64,000 nucleotides of DNA from a virus. Positions 50,407-58,788 of this stretch are shown piece after piece. Both the position numbers and the translations under genes were made by a program. Location of the stretch: the IMG/VR virus record IMGVR_UViG_3300040801_004034, positions 62,001 to 126,000 of that record. One strand, 5' to 3'. The notes below the pieces were generated by a model. The model did not search any database and was not told where the DNA came from. It saw only the letters and a program-made list of their open reading frames with translations. Numbering within the stretch: the stretch's first letter is position 1; each line of letters opens with the position of its first letter.

Positions 50407-52038
50407 ATGATAAACAAATTACTTAGCTCCTTCCCTGAAGGTTACGAGCCGAACACAGCTCAAACACAGATATTAACACAAATGCATAAAGCATTTGAGG
50501 ATGGTTATAAGTTTGTTATTGTTTCTGCTCCAACTGGCTCAGGAAAAAGCTTCATATCAAAGACATTAGCAAATGCTAGCGATCGCTGCACTGACACATG
50601 GGACAAATTGATTACCAGCTATGATGCTTTCCAGGTTAACCAAATGGGGGAATATACGAACGAAGAAGCCTGCTTAGATGAGCCGCCGCATGGTGCTTTT
50701 GCTTTAACAATTACAAAATCACTTCAGGAGCAATACAAACAACTGTTCGATAGTGCTACATTACTTAAAGGTAAGAGTAATTACCCGTGCGAATTGGATA
50801 ATGAGTTCGATGTAGAAACAGCACCATGTGTTTTTACTACAGGTCTTAAACAAACATGCTGGATGCAGAACAAATGTCTATATTACAATGCAAGAAACAC
50901 TGCTTTAAAAAGTGATTTCACTGCTTTGAACTATAAAATGTTTCTAAGCACACCAAACCATGTTAAACACAGAAATTATATTGTATGTGATGAAGCATCT
51001 GAACTAGAAGGTGAACTTGTAAGCCAATTTTCATGTAATATAACAAGAAGTAAATGGAAAAAAGCTGGGATCAACATACCAAAACTGCTTAGTAAGAAGC
51101 CATCTCAGATCAGACAATGGGTTATGGATATTATCGATGATGTTGAAACAGAACTGAGGAAATTGAAAGATAAGCTTGCGAAAAATCCAAAGCTTATGAC
51201 GCAATCTGAAAAATACAAGTTTCTTGCATTGAGAACATTCAATATGAAGTTGTCGTTAATATACAAAACATGGCCAGACTGTGAATATGTAGCTCAAAAT
51301 GATGATGATGAAATCAAATTAATGCCGCTTAAGATTGATACACTTACAGATACAATTTTTAAGTATGGTGATAAGATTGTTTTAATGTCTGCTACCATTA
51401 TTGATCATAAAAACTTTGCTAAAACACTGGGTATAGACAAATACAAGTATATCGAAGTAGGTAGTGCATTTGATCCTGAAAAATCACCTATTCATATCAA
51501 TACAAAGATAAGGCTCAACTACAAAAACATGCAAACAAGTTTACCTACTGTGATTAAGCAAGTAAAACAACTCTGTGATCATCATAAAGGTGTAAAGGGC
51601 ATCATTCATACACATACATCCTATATTGCTAACCAGATACAACGAGCTGTCGGTAATGACCCGAGGTTTTTGTTTAGAAATGATGAACAAAACAATGAAC
51701 ATATTCTTGAAATGCATGAAAATAGTAGTGAGCCTACTATACTCGTATCACCAAGCTTAGGATATGGTGTTGATCTCAAAGATGATCTTGCAAGATTTCA
51801 AATTATTGTAAAAGCTCCGTATTTACCATTAGGTGATGAACGAATCAAAAAGCTCTTTGAACTAGATAAAAACTGGTACTCAAATGCAATGTTGTGTAAT
51901 GTAGTTCAGCAATGCGGACGAGGAGTTCGTAATAAAAACGATTTCTGTGATACATATATCATGGACGGGTGCATTTATGACGCGATTGTCCGTAATAAAG
52001 ACAAGCTTCCAAAGCATTTTATTGATAGATTTGTTTAA
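50407..52038 (+). CDS. DinG/XPD-like SF2 DNA helicase with Fe-S cysteines
   Basis: 543 aa. NTAQTQILTQMHKAFEDGY (Q-motif-like), VIVSAPTGSGKSFISKT (Walker A), VCDEASELEG (motif II, DEAS), IVLMSATIIDHK (III), RFQIIVKAPYLPLGD (V) and VQQCGRGVRNKND (VI). Between I and II four cysteines (NYPCELDN, TAPCVFTT, TCWMQNKC) fit the XPD/DinG iron-sulfur cluster. Likely a 5'-3' helicase for repair or replication. Confidence 0.85.
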   Translation: MINKLLSSFPEGYEPNTAQTQILTQMHKAFEDGYKFVIVSAPTGSGKSFISKTLANASDRCTDTWDKLITSYDAFQVNQMGEYTNEEACLDEPPHGAFALTITKSLQEQYKQLFDSATLLKGKSNYPCELDNEFDVETAPCVFTTGLKQTCWMQNKCLYYNARNTALKSDFTALNYKMFLSTPNHVKHRNYIVCDEASELEGELVSQFSCNITRSKWKKAGINIPKLLSKKPSQIRQWVMDIIDDVETELRKLKDKLAKNPKLMTQSEKYKFLALRTFNMKLSLIYKTWPDCEYVAQNDDDEIKLMPLKIDTLTDTIFKYGDKIVLMSATIIDHKNFAKTLGIDKYKYIEVGSAFDPEKSPIHINTKIRLNYKNMQTSLPTVIKQVKQLCDHHKGVKGIIHTHTSYIANQIQRAVGNDPRFLFRNDEQNNEHILEMHENSSEPTILVSPSLGYGVDLKDDLARFQIIVKAPYLPLGDERIKKLFELDKNWYSNAMLCNVVQQCGRGVRNKNDFCDTYIMDGCIYDAIVRNKDKLPKHFIDRFV

Positions 52039-52046
52039 ATATTTAA
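52036..52046 (+). promoter_or_regulatory. Late promoter, leaderless type
   Basis: TAAATA, TTTAA, ATG at 52047. Confidence 0.55.
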
Positions 52047-52544
52047 ATGTCACTCTTCAACGAGCAATATAATCAAATAATATCAGAAATTTTTGGTCCA
52101 AATGAAGCATTCCCACTAAATTGGACTGAAAAATCTGATGACTTTTGGGAATGTAATTTTGAAACAAAAAAATCAGGACGATTTGAAGTAACTATTATCA
52201 TGGAACTTCCCGGTAAATGGGAAATTATATTTGCTGCGATGAAATTTCATGGTGAAAATGAATATGGTGAAAATGAATATATACCACAGCTTGATCCAAC
52301 TAATGCAAAGACCGGTGAAGAATTATTGATTTATGGTTCTGTTATAAATGCAGCTAGAGAGTTCATGACACAAATGCAACCACCAATGATATTTTTTACC
52401 AATGATAAAACTACATCACCTAAAAGAACAAAACTCTATCATGCACTTGCAAAAAAAATATCGACAGAATTCCCTAATTATAAACAGCAAGCTACGGGTC
52501 TTAGAAATGGTAAAGATGTGATTGCATTTGTGAAGGTTAATTAA
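52047..52544 (+). CDS. Hypothetical late protein (165 aa)
   Basis: Not recognised. 165 aa, alpha/beta. Contains a tandem duplication GENEY GENEY near residue 70. C-terminal half is basic (SPKRTKLYHALAKKISTEF). Late promoter at the ATG. Next gene is the endolysin, 10 nt downstream. Confidence 0.55.
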   Translation: MSLFNEQYNQIISEIFGPNEAFPLNWTEKSDDFWECNFETKKSGRFEVTIIMELPGKWEIIFAAMKFHGENEYGENEYIPQLDPTNAKTGEELLIYGSVINAAREFMTQMQPPMIFFTNDKTTSPKRTKLYHALAKKISTEFPNYKQQATGLRNGKDVIAFVKVN

Positions 52545-52554
52545 GTATTAACAA

Positions 52555-53130
52555 ATGAATTTCGAAAGTTACCACTACATCGACGAAGGTATTAAGGATC
52601 AACTTAAATCCGGTGCTATAACTCTTGCTACAGCTACTGCATTAAATGCAGCTAACTTAGACCCTATTGAATTGTATAATCAGATCGCTGATCATGAAGG
52701 TGTTGTACAACAAGCTTACGTTGATTCAACAGGTCATAAAACGATTGGTATAGGGTTTAACTTGGATGATGCTTCAAATATTAAAAAGCTTGAAAAAATC
52801 GGAGTTTCAGTTGAGGATTTACTTTCTGGTAAACAATTATCTGATAGCGAAATAAAAACATTGTATAATATTTCAATATCTCAAGCATACCGAGATGCAA
52901 AAACATTTTTACCGGATTTAGAGTCTCATCCTTCAGATGTTCAGAAAGCTGTCGTAGATATGTCGTTCAATCTAGGGTTGACTCGATTATTGAAGTTCAA
53001 ACAAGTAAGACAAGCACTTTTTCAACGCAACTATCGTAAAGCTGCAGATGAAATGTTAAATTCATTGTGGGCAAAGCAAACAGGCCGAAGAGCACAAAAG
53101 CTAGCTAATATGGTACGTAATGCTACTTAA
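52555..53130 (+). CDS. Endolysin, T4 lysozyme-type (GH24)
   Basis: 191 aa. HEGVVQQAYVDSTGHKTIGIGF contains the catalytic E-(8)-D-(5)-T layout of GH24 lysozymes (E, then D, then T in KTIGIG). The C-terminal lobe has the helical RALV-type region (VVDMSFNLGLTRLLKFKQV). The N-terminal 45 residues are a moderately hydrophobic extension (GAITLATATALNAANL) that is not clearly a signal anchor. Located away from the holin/spanin group. Confidence 0.85.
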   Translation: MNFESYHYIDEGIKDQLKSGAITLATATALNAANLDPIELYNQIADHEGVVQQAYVDSTGHKTIGIGFNLDDASNIKKLEKIGVSVEDLLSGKQLSDSEIKTLYNISISQAYRDAKTFLPDLESHPSDVQKAVVDMSFNLGLTRLLKFKQVRQALFQRNYRKAADEMLNSLWAKQTGRRAQKLANMVRNAT

Positions 53131-53489
53131 GTAGCTTGATAAAAGGAATGTATATCTTTATCTTCATCGTATAGAACAAAGATATCGTGGTATTTGAAGT
53201 TGTCACCATTCATTTCTACCTGTCTACCAAACTCTGACATACTTCCGAAGATGGTATTAACAAGGTCCTCATCAATGCAGGTACCTATTAGCTCCATTTC
53301 TTCATCACTCGGCAACATAAAATGAGCTGCTTTTGGGTTAGGTGTAAGATTACCAAAGCTTCCTGCTCGTGCAGGTGTTTTAATCATCGTATTGTTTGGT
53401 GAATCATCTTTTGCATTTACTCTACGCTGGATAGCAATAGGTGCATTAAAATCCTCAAGTAGGTCTGTTACTAAAGAGTTGAATTTCAT
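53127..53489 (-). CDS. Hypothetical late protein (120 aa)
   Basis: Not recognised. 120 aa, mostly acidic, with a PIAIQRRV segment and LTPNPKAAHFMLPSDEEM; somewhat like the protein at 25497-25880 in having a disordered N-terminal region followed by a compact C-terminus. The end overlaps the endolysin by 4 nt. Confidence 0.55.
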   Translation of the reverse strand: MKFNSLVTDLLEDFNAPIAIQRRVNAKDDSPNNTMIKTPARAGSFGNLTPNPKAAHFMLPSDEEMELIGTCIDEDLVNTIFGSMSEFGRQVEMNGDNFKYHDIFVLYDEDKDIHSFYQAT

Positions 53490-53500
53490 ATAAATACTTA
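53490..53500 (-). promoter_or_regulatory. Late promoter variant, leaderless type
   Basis: Minus strand TAAGTA, TTTAT, ATG at 53489; the same 14-nt string precedes the gene at 63840. The overlapping plus strand carries TATAAATA (53489-53496) serving the gene at 53508. Confidence 0.45.
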
Positions 53501-53507
53501 TACAATT

Positions 53508-53870
53508 ATGTTAATGAAAAAAACTCAAAAGCTTCAATGTGTTGTAACAGGTAAAGATAGTATATTCTCAGGAGACTACTTACTTAAAAAAATAAAAGAA
53601 CACGGGAGCTTAGAAAAACTTGAAAAAAATTATATTTGTAAAGATGTAAAATCGTTAATCAAACGAGGCTACAACATTGAACAAATAAGAAACGCTCTTA
53701 ATGTATCTGAAAATGTCGATTACCCTTCTGATGATGTGATCAAAACGATAGAAGAAATGCATAAAACAAATTCGTTTAAGCTCCCTACAATTAACAATAA
53801 TTTGACAGGATTTACACATAATAAATCAGACCCTGAGGTTGATTCTTTCATGAGTTTACTATATAATTAA
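53508..53870 (+). CDS. Hypothetical protein (120 aa)
   Basis: Not recognised. 120 aa, basic, LQCVVTGKDSIFSGDYLLKK then YICKDVKSLIKRGYNIEQIR. It begins with ATG at 53508 (another at 53514). The TATAAATA lies 11 nt before the ATG, leaving a 6-nt leader. The C-x(n)-C pattern is weakly reminiscent of a zinc-binding domain. Confidence 0.6.
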   Translation: MLMKKTQKLQCVVTGKDSIFSGDYLLKKIKEHGSLEKLEKNYICKDVKSLIKRGYNIEQIRNALNVSENVDYPSDDVIKTIEEMHKTNSFKLPTINNNLTGFTHNKSDPEVDSFMSLLYN

Positions 53871-53873
53871 AAC

Positions 53874-54104
53874 ATGAACGGACAAATATTAGTACCAAGA
53901 ATAGTAGGTGATAAACTTAACTTTTATAACGCAACAGCTGGTGGCATGGTAAGATCAGTTAGCTTACCAGCTGGAGGTACATATGATGGACCTATTGTTT
54001 CAGGAGATGTAGTTGCAGTTACGGTTACAAGACCATCAACACGTCCTACAATTTATACATACAAGCTATCAACTGGTACATTAATCGGAGCTAACTCTAT
54101 CTAA
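53874..54104 (+). CDS. Small beta-rich protein (76 aa)
   Basis: Not recognised. MNGQILVPRIVGDKLNFYNA..., glycine- and threonine-rich beta sequence typical of small virion proteins. Start 3 nt after the previous stop; its stop overlaps the next ATG (TAATG). Confidence 0.55.
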   Translation: MNGQILVPRIVGDKLNFYNATAGGMVRSVSLPAGGTYDGPIVSGDVVAVTVTRPSTRPTIYTYKLSTGTLIGANSI

Positions 54105-54619
54105 TGATTGATATCGGACTAGTAGATGAGCAGGTAAATTTAAACGATTTCCTTGATAAAGATGAACTAAATTATAACGTACCATGTATATTTTTCGGGT
54201 TTGTAATTAAGAATGAATATGATAACAAACGGTTATGCATACAGCCAAAATACGCACCGAAAAAAATCATCCATAAGTATAAAGATGCGGATGGTGTAGT
54301 GCACATGTTACCACTTTATGGTTGTATATTGCCTGTATCGGGTCAGTACAAACAACTGAGTACAATACTAATACAACAACAAGCTGATATTACAATTTCA
54401 ACCTACAAAAATATACTTGAACAATTTGATTTATCGTGTGATGATTGTTATTTACACTATGCTGTTGGGACATATCCAGTAGACCTTGCTCATTTTAAAC
54501 GGTTGACTAACAATGAAATATCAAAGGATAAGAAGATATTTCAGCACATTCTTGGCATGGAGGATGATGAATTTGACTTCCAAAAAATGGGGTCTCTCGA
54601 GTTGTTCATACTTACGTAA
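54104..54619 (+). CDS. Hypothetical protein (171 aa)
   Basis: Not recognised. 171 aa. DIGLVDEQVNLNDFLDKDEL at the N-terminus, a central IHKYKDADGVVHMLPLYGC and an acidic C-terminus. Overlaps the previous gene by 1 nt. A hairpin follows its stop. Confidence 0.55.
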   Translation: MIDIGLVDEQVNLNDFLDKDELNYNVPCIFFGFVIKNEYDNKRLCIQPKYAPKKIIHKYKDADGVVHMLPLYGCILPVSGQYKQLSTILIQQQADITISTYKNILEQFDLSCDDCYLHYAVGTYPVDLAHFKRLTNNEISKDKKIFQHILGMEDDEFDFQKMGSLELFILT

Positions 54620-54655
54620 ACTGTTAACTCTTAATAGTTTATAAAAAGTTTACGC
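54617..54655 (+). promoter_or_regulatory. Stem-loop upstream of the ribonucleotide reductase gene
   Basis: CGTAAACT pairs with AGTTTACG (8 bp), with a further AACT/AGTT pairing inside the loop. No T-run follows, so it is not a standard terminator; it may influence readthrough into the reductase gene. Confidence 0.45.
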
Positions 54656-54682
54656 AAAAACGTAGGAAATAAAAATCCAACT

Positions 54683-54693
54683 TAAATAATATT
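54683..54693 (+). promoter_or_regulatory. Late promoter, leaderless type, RNR
   Basis: TAAATA, ATATT, ATG at 54694. Confidence 0.6.
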
Positions 54694-57600
54694 ATGTCAA
54701 TTAAAGCCTTATCAGATTATACAGTATACGCGAAGTATGCAAAATATATTCCAGAACAAAAACGCCGTGAAACATGGAAAGAGCAAGTCGACCGTGTTTT
54801 TGAAATGCATGAGCATAAATACCAGCTACAGTTAGCATCAAATTCAGAGTTCAAAGAGTTATTTTATCAAGCAAAACAAGCTGTGATGAAAAAACAGGTG
54901 CTCGGATCTCAACGAGCATTGCAATTTGGTGGACCGAGTATTGAACGCCATAATGACAAGATGTACAACTGTTTTTCAGGAGATACTAAACTGATAACAT
55001 CAACAGGAGTAATGCAATTTGATGATTACACCCCTGGTGATCAAATTTCAGTTCTAACACATAATGGTCGATGGAAATCAGCTGTTGTAAATCAATATGG
55101 TAAACAGCAACTTTATAAATTAACCTTTAAAAACGGTCAAAATATACATACAGTCAAATGTACACGTGATCATAAATGGATTTTAAAAAATGGTAATGAA
55201 ACTACGAATATCAATATAGGTGATAAAATATTAACATCTAAGACGACATTTACGTTCGATTACGATAATGCAACACCGATTGAAAGGTTATACTGGTGTT
55301 ATGGTTATGTGTTTGGTGATGGAACAACTGTTAAAACAGATAGCGGAACATATTCATCTGCAAGATTATGCGGCGATGATGCAAAATATGAATATAGATT
55401 TACAGAACAAGGATTTAAATCATCATCTTCAGCGTCATTAAATGGTGATGTAATAGTATATACAGGTAAATATGATAAGACAGCACCAGATCCGAAAAGA
55501 GATTCTATCGAATTAATACAAGCATTTACAAGAGGTTATCTTGACGCTGATGGATCAAAAAGTAGTAACGTTAGGAAGGGGGATATGACAAAACCTAACC
55601 CGTTTAATATGATTTCTGCTGAAGATTTCGAACATCAACAGTTTATCGAAACATGTTTTCCTATTGCTGGTGTGTTTATCAAAAAAGTATATGATAAAAC
55701 AGGTACAAAAACAAACTTAGGTACTATCAAAAACGGTAAAACATATTCTATACAAACAACTTTTGACAGAGAAAACAAACATGCAAAGTCATTTAAATTG
55801 ATTGATATAGAAAAATTACACATTGATAATGTGTGGTGTGTAAGTGTTGAAGATGATAAATCATTTACTATGCCAAATGGTATGGTTACCGGTAATTGCG
55901 CAACAACATACATCGATAGACATACCGTCTTCGGTGAGATTATGTATATGTTACTATGCGGTTGTGGTGTCGGGTTCAGTGTTCAGTATAAGCATATTAA
56001 CCAACTACCTAAGATACAAAAACGTAATGGTAATACCGAAAAATTTATTATTGATGACTCAATTGAAGGTTGGGCTGATAGTATCAGTGCATTAGTGAAC
56101 TCATATTTTGTATCAAAAGGTAAATTTAGTGCGTTCAATGGTAAGAAAATCGAATTTGATTACTCGCTTATCAGACCAGAAGGTGCGTTTATATCTGGCG
56201 GCTTTAAAGCACCTGGACCAAACGGTCTTAGAAAAGCTCATGAAAAGATTGCTGCTATTATTGAAAAAAGACTTTCAGAAAACAGTAATAAACTCAAACC
56301 AATTAATGCTTATGATATAATCATGCATACTGCAGATGCTGTCCTTAGTGGTGGTGTTAGAAGAAGTGCAACAGCTTGTGTATTTTCTTATGATGATAAA
56401 GAAATGATCACAGCTAAGACAGGTAATTGGTTCTACGATAACCCTCAACGTGGCCGTAGTAACAACAGTGCTCTTCTCATAAGAAATAAGACAACGTTTG
56501 AACAATTCCAAGAAATAATGATCTCTGTTAAGGAATGTGGTGAGCCAGGCTTTGTTTTTGCTGATAATGAAGATATTGTTTTTAATCCATGCTTTGAAAT
56601 CGGTATGAGACCAAAACTTAACGACGGCAGAAGTGGGGTACAGTACTGTAATCTTACAGAAACAAACGGAAAGAAATGTACTACTAAGGAAGAGTTCTTT
56701 CATGCATCAGAAATGGCAGCTATCCTTGGTACCTTACAAGCAGGCTATACAGATTTCAAGTATCTCGGTGAAGTTACTGAAAAAATTGTAAGACATGAAG
56801 CATTACTCGGTTGTTCTATCACAGGCATGATGGATAACCCTGATATATTGTTCAGTCCTGCAAACCAACGTAAAGCTGCTGAAATTATCAAGGATACTAA
56901 CAGAAAAGTTGCAAAAATGATTGGTATCAACCCTGCAGCAAGAACAACATGCTGTAAACCAGCTGGTACTACGAGTTGTGTACTTGGGACAGCTAGTGGT
57001 ATTCACCCTCACCATGCAAAACGTTATATCCGTCGTGTTCAAGCCAATCGCCTTGAATTTCCACTGAGAAAATTCACAGAAGTTAATCCACTAGCAGTAA
57101 ATGAGTCTGTTTGGAGCGAAAACAAGACAGATATGGTAATTAGCTTCCTTTGCGAGGTGCCAGCCGGTGCTGTAACAAAGAATATGATGTCTGCTTTGGA
57201 TCTTCTTGATAAAGTTAAGACAACACAGCAAAATTGGGTAGAATATGGTACAAATAAAGAGTTATGCATTGATAATACACTAAGGCACAATGTATCAAAC
57301 ACAATAACCGTACAACCAGATGAATGGGACCAAGTAACAAAGTATATTTACAGAAATCGCCAGTGGTTTGCAGCTATTTCATTGCTTCCAGCTAGTGGGG
57401 ATAAAGATTATCCACAAGCACCGTTCACAACAGTGCACACACCTATTGAAATGGCAAAAGAATATGGTGATGCATCTGTTCTTGCATCAGGTGTAATTGT
57501 AGATGGGCTAAAGGCGTTCGATGACTTATGGCCGGCATGTGATGCAGCACTTGGAAAAGGAGCACCACTACCAGAATTGCCAAAAGAGCCGAAATATCCA

Positions 57601-57900
57601 ACAAAACGCGATAATAAAGACCTTGCTCAGTATTTCAATGATAAGGAAGCATATGAAACTATTCTTCTCAAGCATGATTGGGTACGTAGAGCAAGACAAT
57701 TTGCTGATCGATACCTTGATGGCGATGTTCAGAAGATGACTTACTGTTTGAAGGATGTTAATAACTGGAAGACATGGTGTGATCTACGTAGAGAATATAA
57801 GGAAGTTGATTGGTCAACAGTTGTTGAAGATGAACCGTTCTACATTGATATCAATACCACTGCTGCGCAAGCTTGTCAGGGTGGTAAATGTGAATTATAA
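54694..57900 (+). CDS. Class II (adenosylcobalamin-dependent) ribonucleotide reductase with intein
   Basis: 1068 aa precursor; without the 309 aa intein, 759 aa. Reduces ribonucleotides to deoxyribonucleotides using AdoCbl. Exteins: GSQRALQFGGPSIERHNDKM, CATTYIDRHTVFGEIMYMLL, GGVRRSATA, IVFNPCFEIG (thiyl-radical cysteine region), PAGTTSCVLGTASGIHPHHA and the C-terminal CQGGKC redox pair (CX4C as in Lactobacillus RTPR). The intein inserts before the N-terminal redox cysteine (NCATTY). The adjacent PduO gene can supply the cofactor. Confidence 0.9.
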   Translation: MSIKALSDYTVYAKYAKYIPEQKRRETWKEQVDRVFEMHEHKYQLQLASNSEFKELFYQAKQAVMKKQVLGSQRALQFGGPSIERHNDKMYNCFSGDTKLITSTGVMQFDDYTPGDQISVLTHNGRWKSAVVNQYGKQQLYKLTFKNGQNIHTVKCTRDHKWILKNGNETTNINIGDKILTSKTTFTFDYDNATPIERLYWCYGYVFGDGTTVKTDSGTYSSARLCGDDAKYEYRFTEQGFKSSSSASLNGDVIVYTGKYDKTAPDPKRDSIELIQAFTRGYLDADGSKSSNVRKGDMTKPNPFNMISAEDFEHQQFIETCFPIAGVFIKKVYDKTGTKTNLGTIKNGKTYSIQTTFDRENKHAKSFKLIDIEKLHIDNVWCVSVEDDKSFTMPNGMVTGNCATTYIDRHTVFGEIMYMLLCGCGVGFSVQYKHINQLPKIQKRNGNTEKFIIDDSIEGWADSISALVNSYFVSKGKFSAFNGKKIEFDYSLIRPEGAFISGGFKAPGPNGLRKAHEKIAAIIEKRLSENSNKLKPINAYDIIMHTADAVLSGGVRRSATACVFSYDDKEMITAKTGNWFYDNPQRGRSNNSALLIRNKTTFEQFQEIMISVKECGEPGFVFADNEDIVFNPCFEIGMRPKLNDGRSGVQYCNLTETNGKKCTTKEEFFHASEMAAILGTLQAGYTDFKYLGEVTEKIVRHEALLGCSITGMMDNPDILFSPANQRKAAEIIKDTNRKVAKMIGINPAARTTCCKPAGTTSCVLGTASGIHPHHAKRYIRRVQANRLEFPLRKFTEVNPLAVNESVWSENKTDMVISFLCEVPAGAVTKNMMSALDLLDKVKTTQQNWVEYGTNKELCIDNTLRHNVSNTITVQPDEWDQVTKYIYRNRQWFAAISLLPASGDKDYPQAPFTTVHTPIEMAKEYGDASVLASGVIVDGLKAFDDLWPACDAALGKGAPLPELPKEPKYPTKRDNKDLAQYFNDKEAYETILLKHDWVRRARQFADRYLDGDVQKMTYCLKDVNNWKTWCDLRREYKEVDWSTVVEDEPFYIDINTTAAQACQGGKCEL
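54970..55896 (+). mobile_element. Intein with LAGLIDADG-type endonuclease in the RNR
   Basis: 309 aa. Starts CFSGDTKLITSTGVMQFDD (block A), TVKCTRDHKWIL (block B, TxxH-like), has YGYVFGDGT and RGYLDADGS, two LAGLIDADG-like blocks, and ends VWCVSVEDDKSFTMPNGMVT then GN before the +1 cysteine. The penultimate residue is Gly instead of the usual His. Removal joins KMYN to CATTYID. Confidence 0.88.
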
Positions 57901-57910
57901 ACGGAACATC

Positions 57911-57923
57911 TATAATATTCAGT
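57911..57923 (+). promoter_or_regulatory. Possible -10 element, near-leaderless, pduO
   Basis: TATAAT, 7 nt, ATG at 57924; no clear -35. Confidence 0.35.
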
Positions 57924-58484
57924 ATGAAATATGCTAATTTATACACCGCTAAAGGTGATACTGGTATGACCGACCTTTGGTCTGGTGGAAGAGTATTGAA
58001 AAATCATTTCCGTATTAAAGCGGTTGGTAAAATTGATACATTCCATGCAACTCTTGGTCTTTGTCATCAATATGAGCCTTCTTCGGATCATTATACAATA
58101 CTCAAAGAGTTTTTACATAAAGTACAGACAGATCTTACCAAAATTATGGGTGTAATTGCTAGTGAAACTATCAAAGATGGTTTTGTTGTTGAGTTTGATG
58201 TGATGAATCAGTTTTTATATAAACACATTGTTAAATATGCTGAATGGCTTGATGATCAATCAATAAAACAACAGGGTTGGAAGATGTATGGTGAAGGAGG
58301 AGCAGCCGCTGCTCAGTATGATTACACAACCACTATTTGCCGTGAAGTTGAGATCATGATTTATGATCTGGAAAATGTTTACGGAATGACTATCAGTGAT
58401 GGAATGAAACAGTATTTCAATATGTTGAGTAAAGTCCTATATCTCATTGCACGCATATATGAACATCAGGATGATATTAAATAA
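57924..58484 (+). CDS. pduO: PduO-type ATP:cob(I)alamin adenosyltransferase
   Basis: 186 aa. LYTAKGDTGMTDLWSGGRVL matches the N-terminal ATP-binding YT-GD-G-T-L--G-RV motif of PduO enzymes, followed by FRIKAVGKIDTFHATLGLC (VE..G.vDeLns.lGl). The helical C-terminus has YDYTTTICREVEIMIYDLE (AR..cRraEr). It transfers the adenosyl group to cobalamin, the cofactor of the class II reductase encoded immediately upstream. Confidence 0.85.
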   Translation: MKYANLYTAKGDTGMTDLWSGGRVLKNHFRIKAVGKIDTFHATLGLCHQYEPSSDHYTILKEFLHKVQTDLTKIMGVIASETIKDGFVVEFDVMNQFLYKHIVKYAEWLDDQSIKQQGWKMYGEGGAAAAQYDYTTTICREVEIMIYDLENVYGMTISDGMKQYFNMLSKVLYLIARIYEHQDDIK

Positions 58485-58488
58485 TATT
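58478..58488 (+). promoter_or_regulatory. Late promoter, leaderless type
   Basis: TAAATA, ATATT, ATG at 58489. It lies at the end of pduO and selects this start over 58447. Confidence 0.6.
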
Positions 58489-58758
58489 ATGGGTAATGAT
58501 GATTGTTTAATTTTTGAAGCGTATAAAGGTTCTGATTTGATTACAGAGCAGTATAATGAATGGTGGGATGCAAAGATGCAAATTGATGAACTCAAACCCG
58601 GGTATTATATTGGGTATCAATCAGGTAGTGTTATCAAAATAAATGAAAAAGAATATAAAGCAGGTGATACCGTCCGTGGAATGAATTTTCCATTCGTTTT
58701 GAGAGTTCAACGAAATGGAAAAGTATTTAAGCATTATATCCCGAATGAACGTGGTTGA
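58489..58758 (+). CDS. Hypothetical protein (89 aa)
   Basis: Not recognised. MGNDDCLIFEAYKGSDLITE..., then a beta-rich half (YYIGYQSGSVIKINEKEYKAG). The longer frame from 58447 is inside pduO and not preferred. Confidence 0.6.
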   Translation: MGNDDCLIFEAYKGSDLITEQYNEWWDAKMQIDELKPGYYIGYQSGSVIKINEKEYKAGDTVRGMNFPFVLRVQRNGKVFKHYIPNERG

Positions 58759-58788
58759 ATTATTATTTTCGTATGATATAATCATCGA
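58755..58788 (+). promoter_or_regulatory. Sigma70-like promoter, leaderless, NADAR gene
   Basis: TTGAAT, 16 nt, TATAAT, 6 nt, ATG at 58789. Confidence 0.65.

Noticed and set aside
54617-54655. Rho-independent terminator before the RNR gene
   Set aside because: The hairpin lacks a T-run, so it is listed only as a stem-loop.
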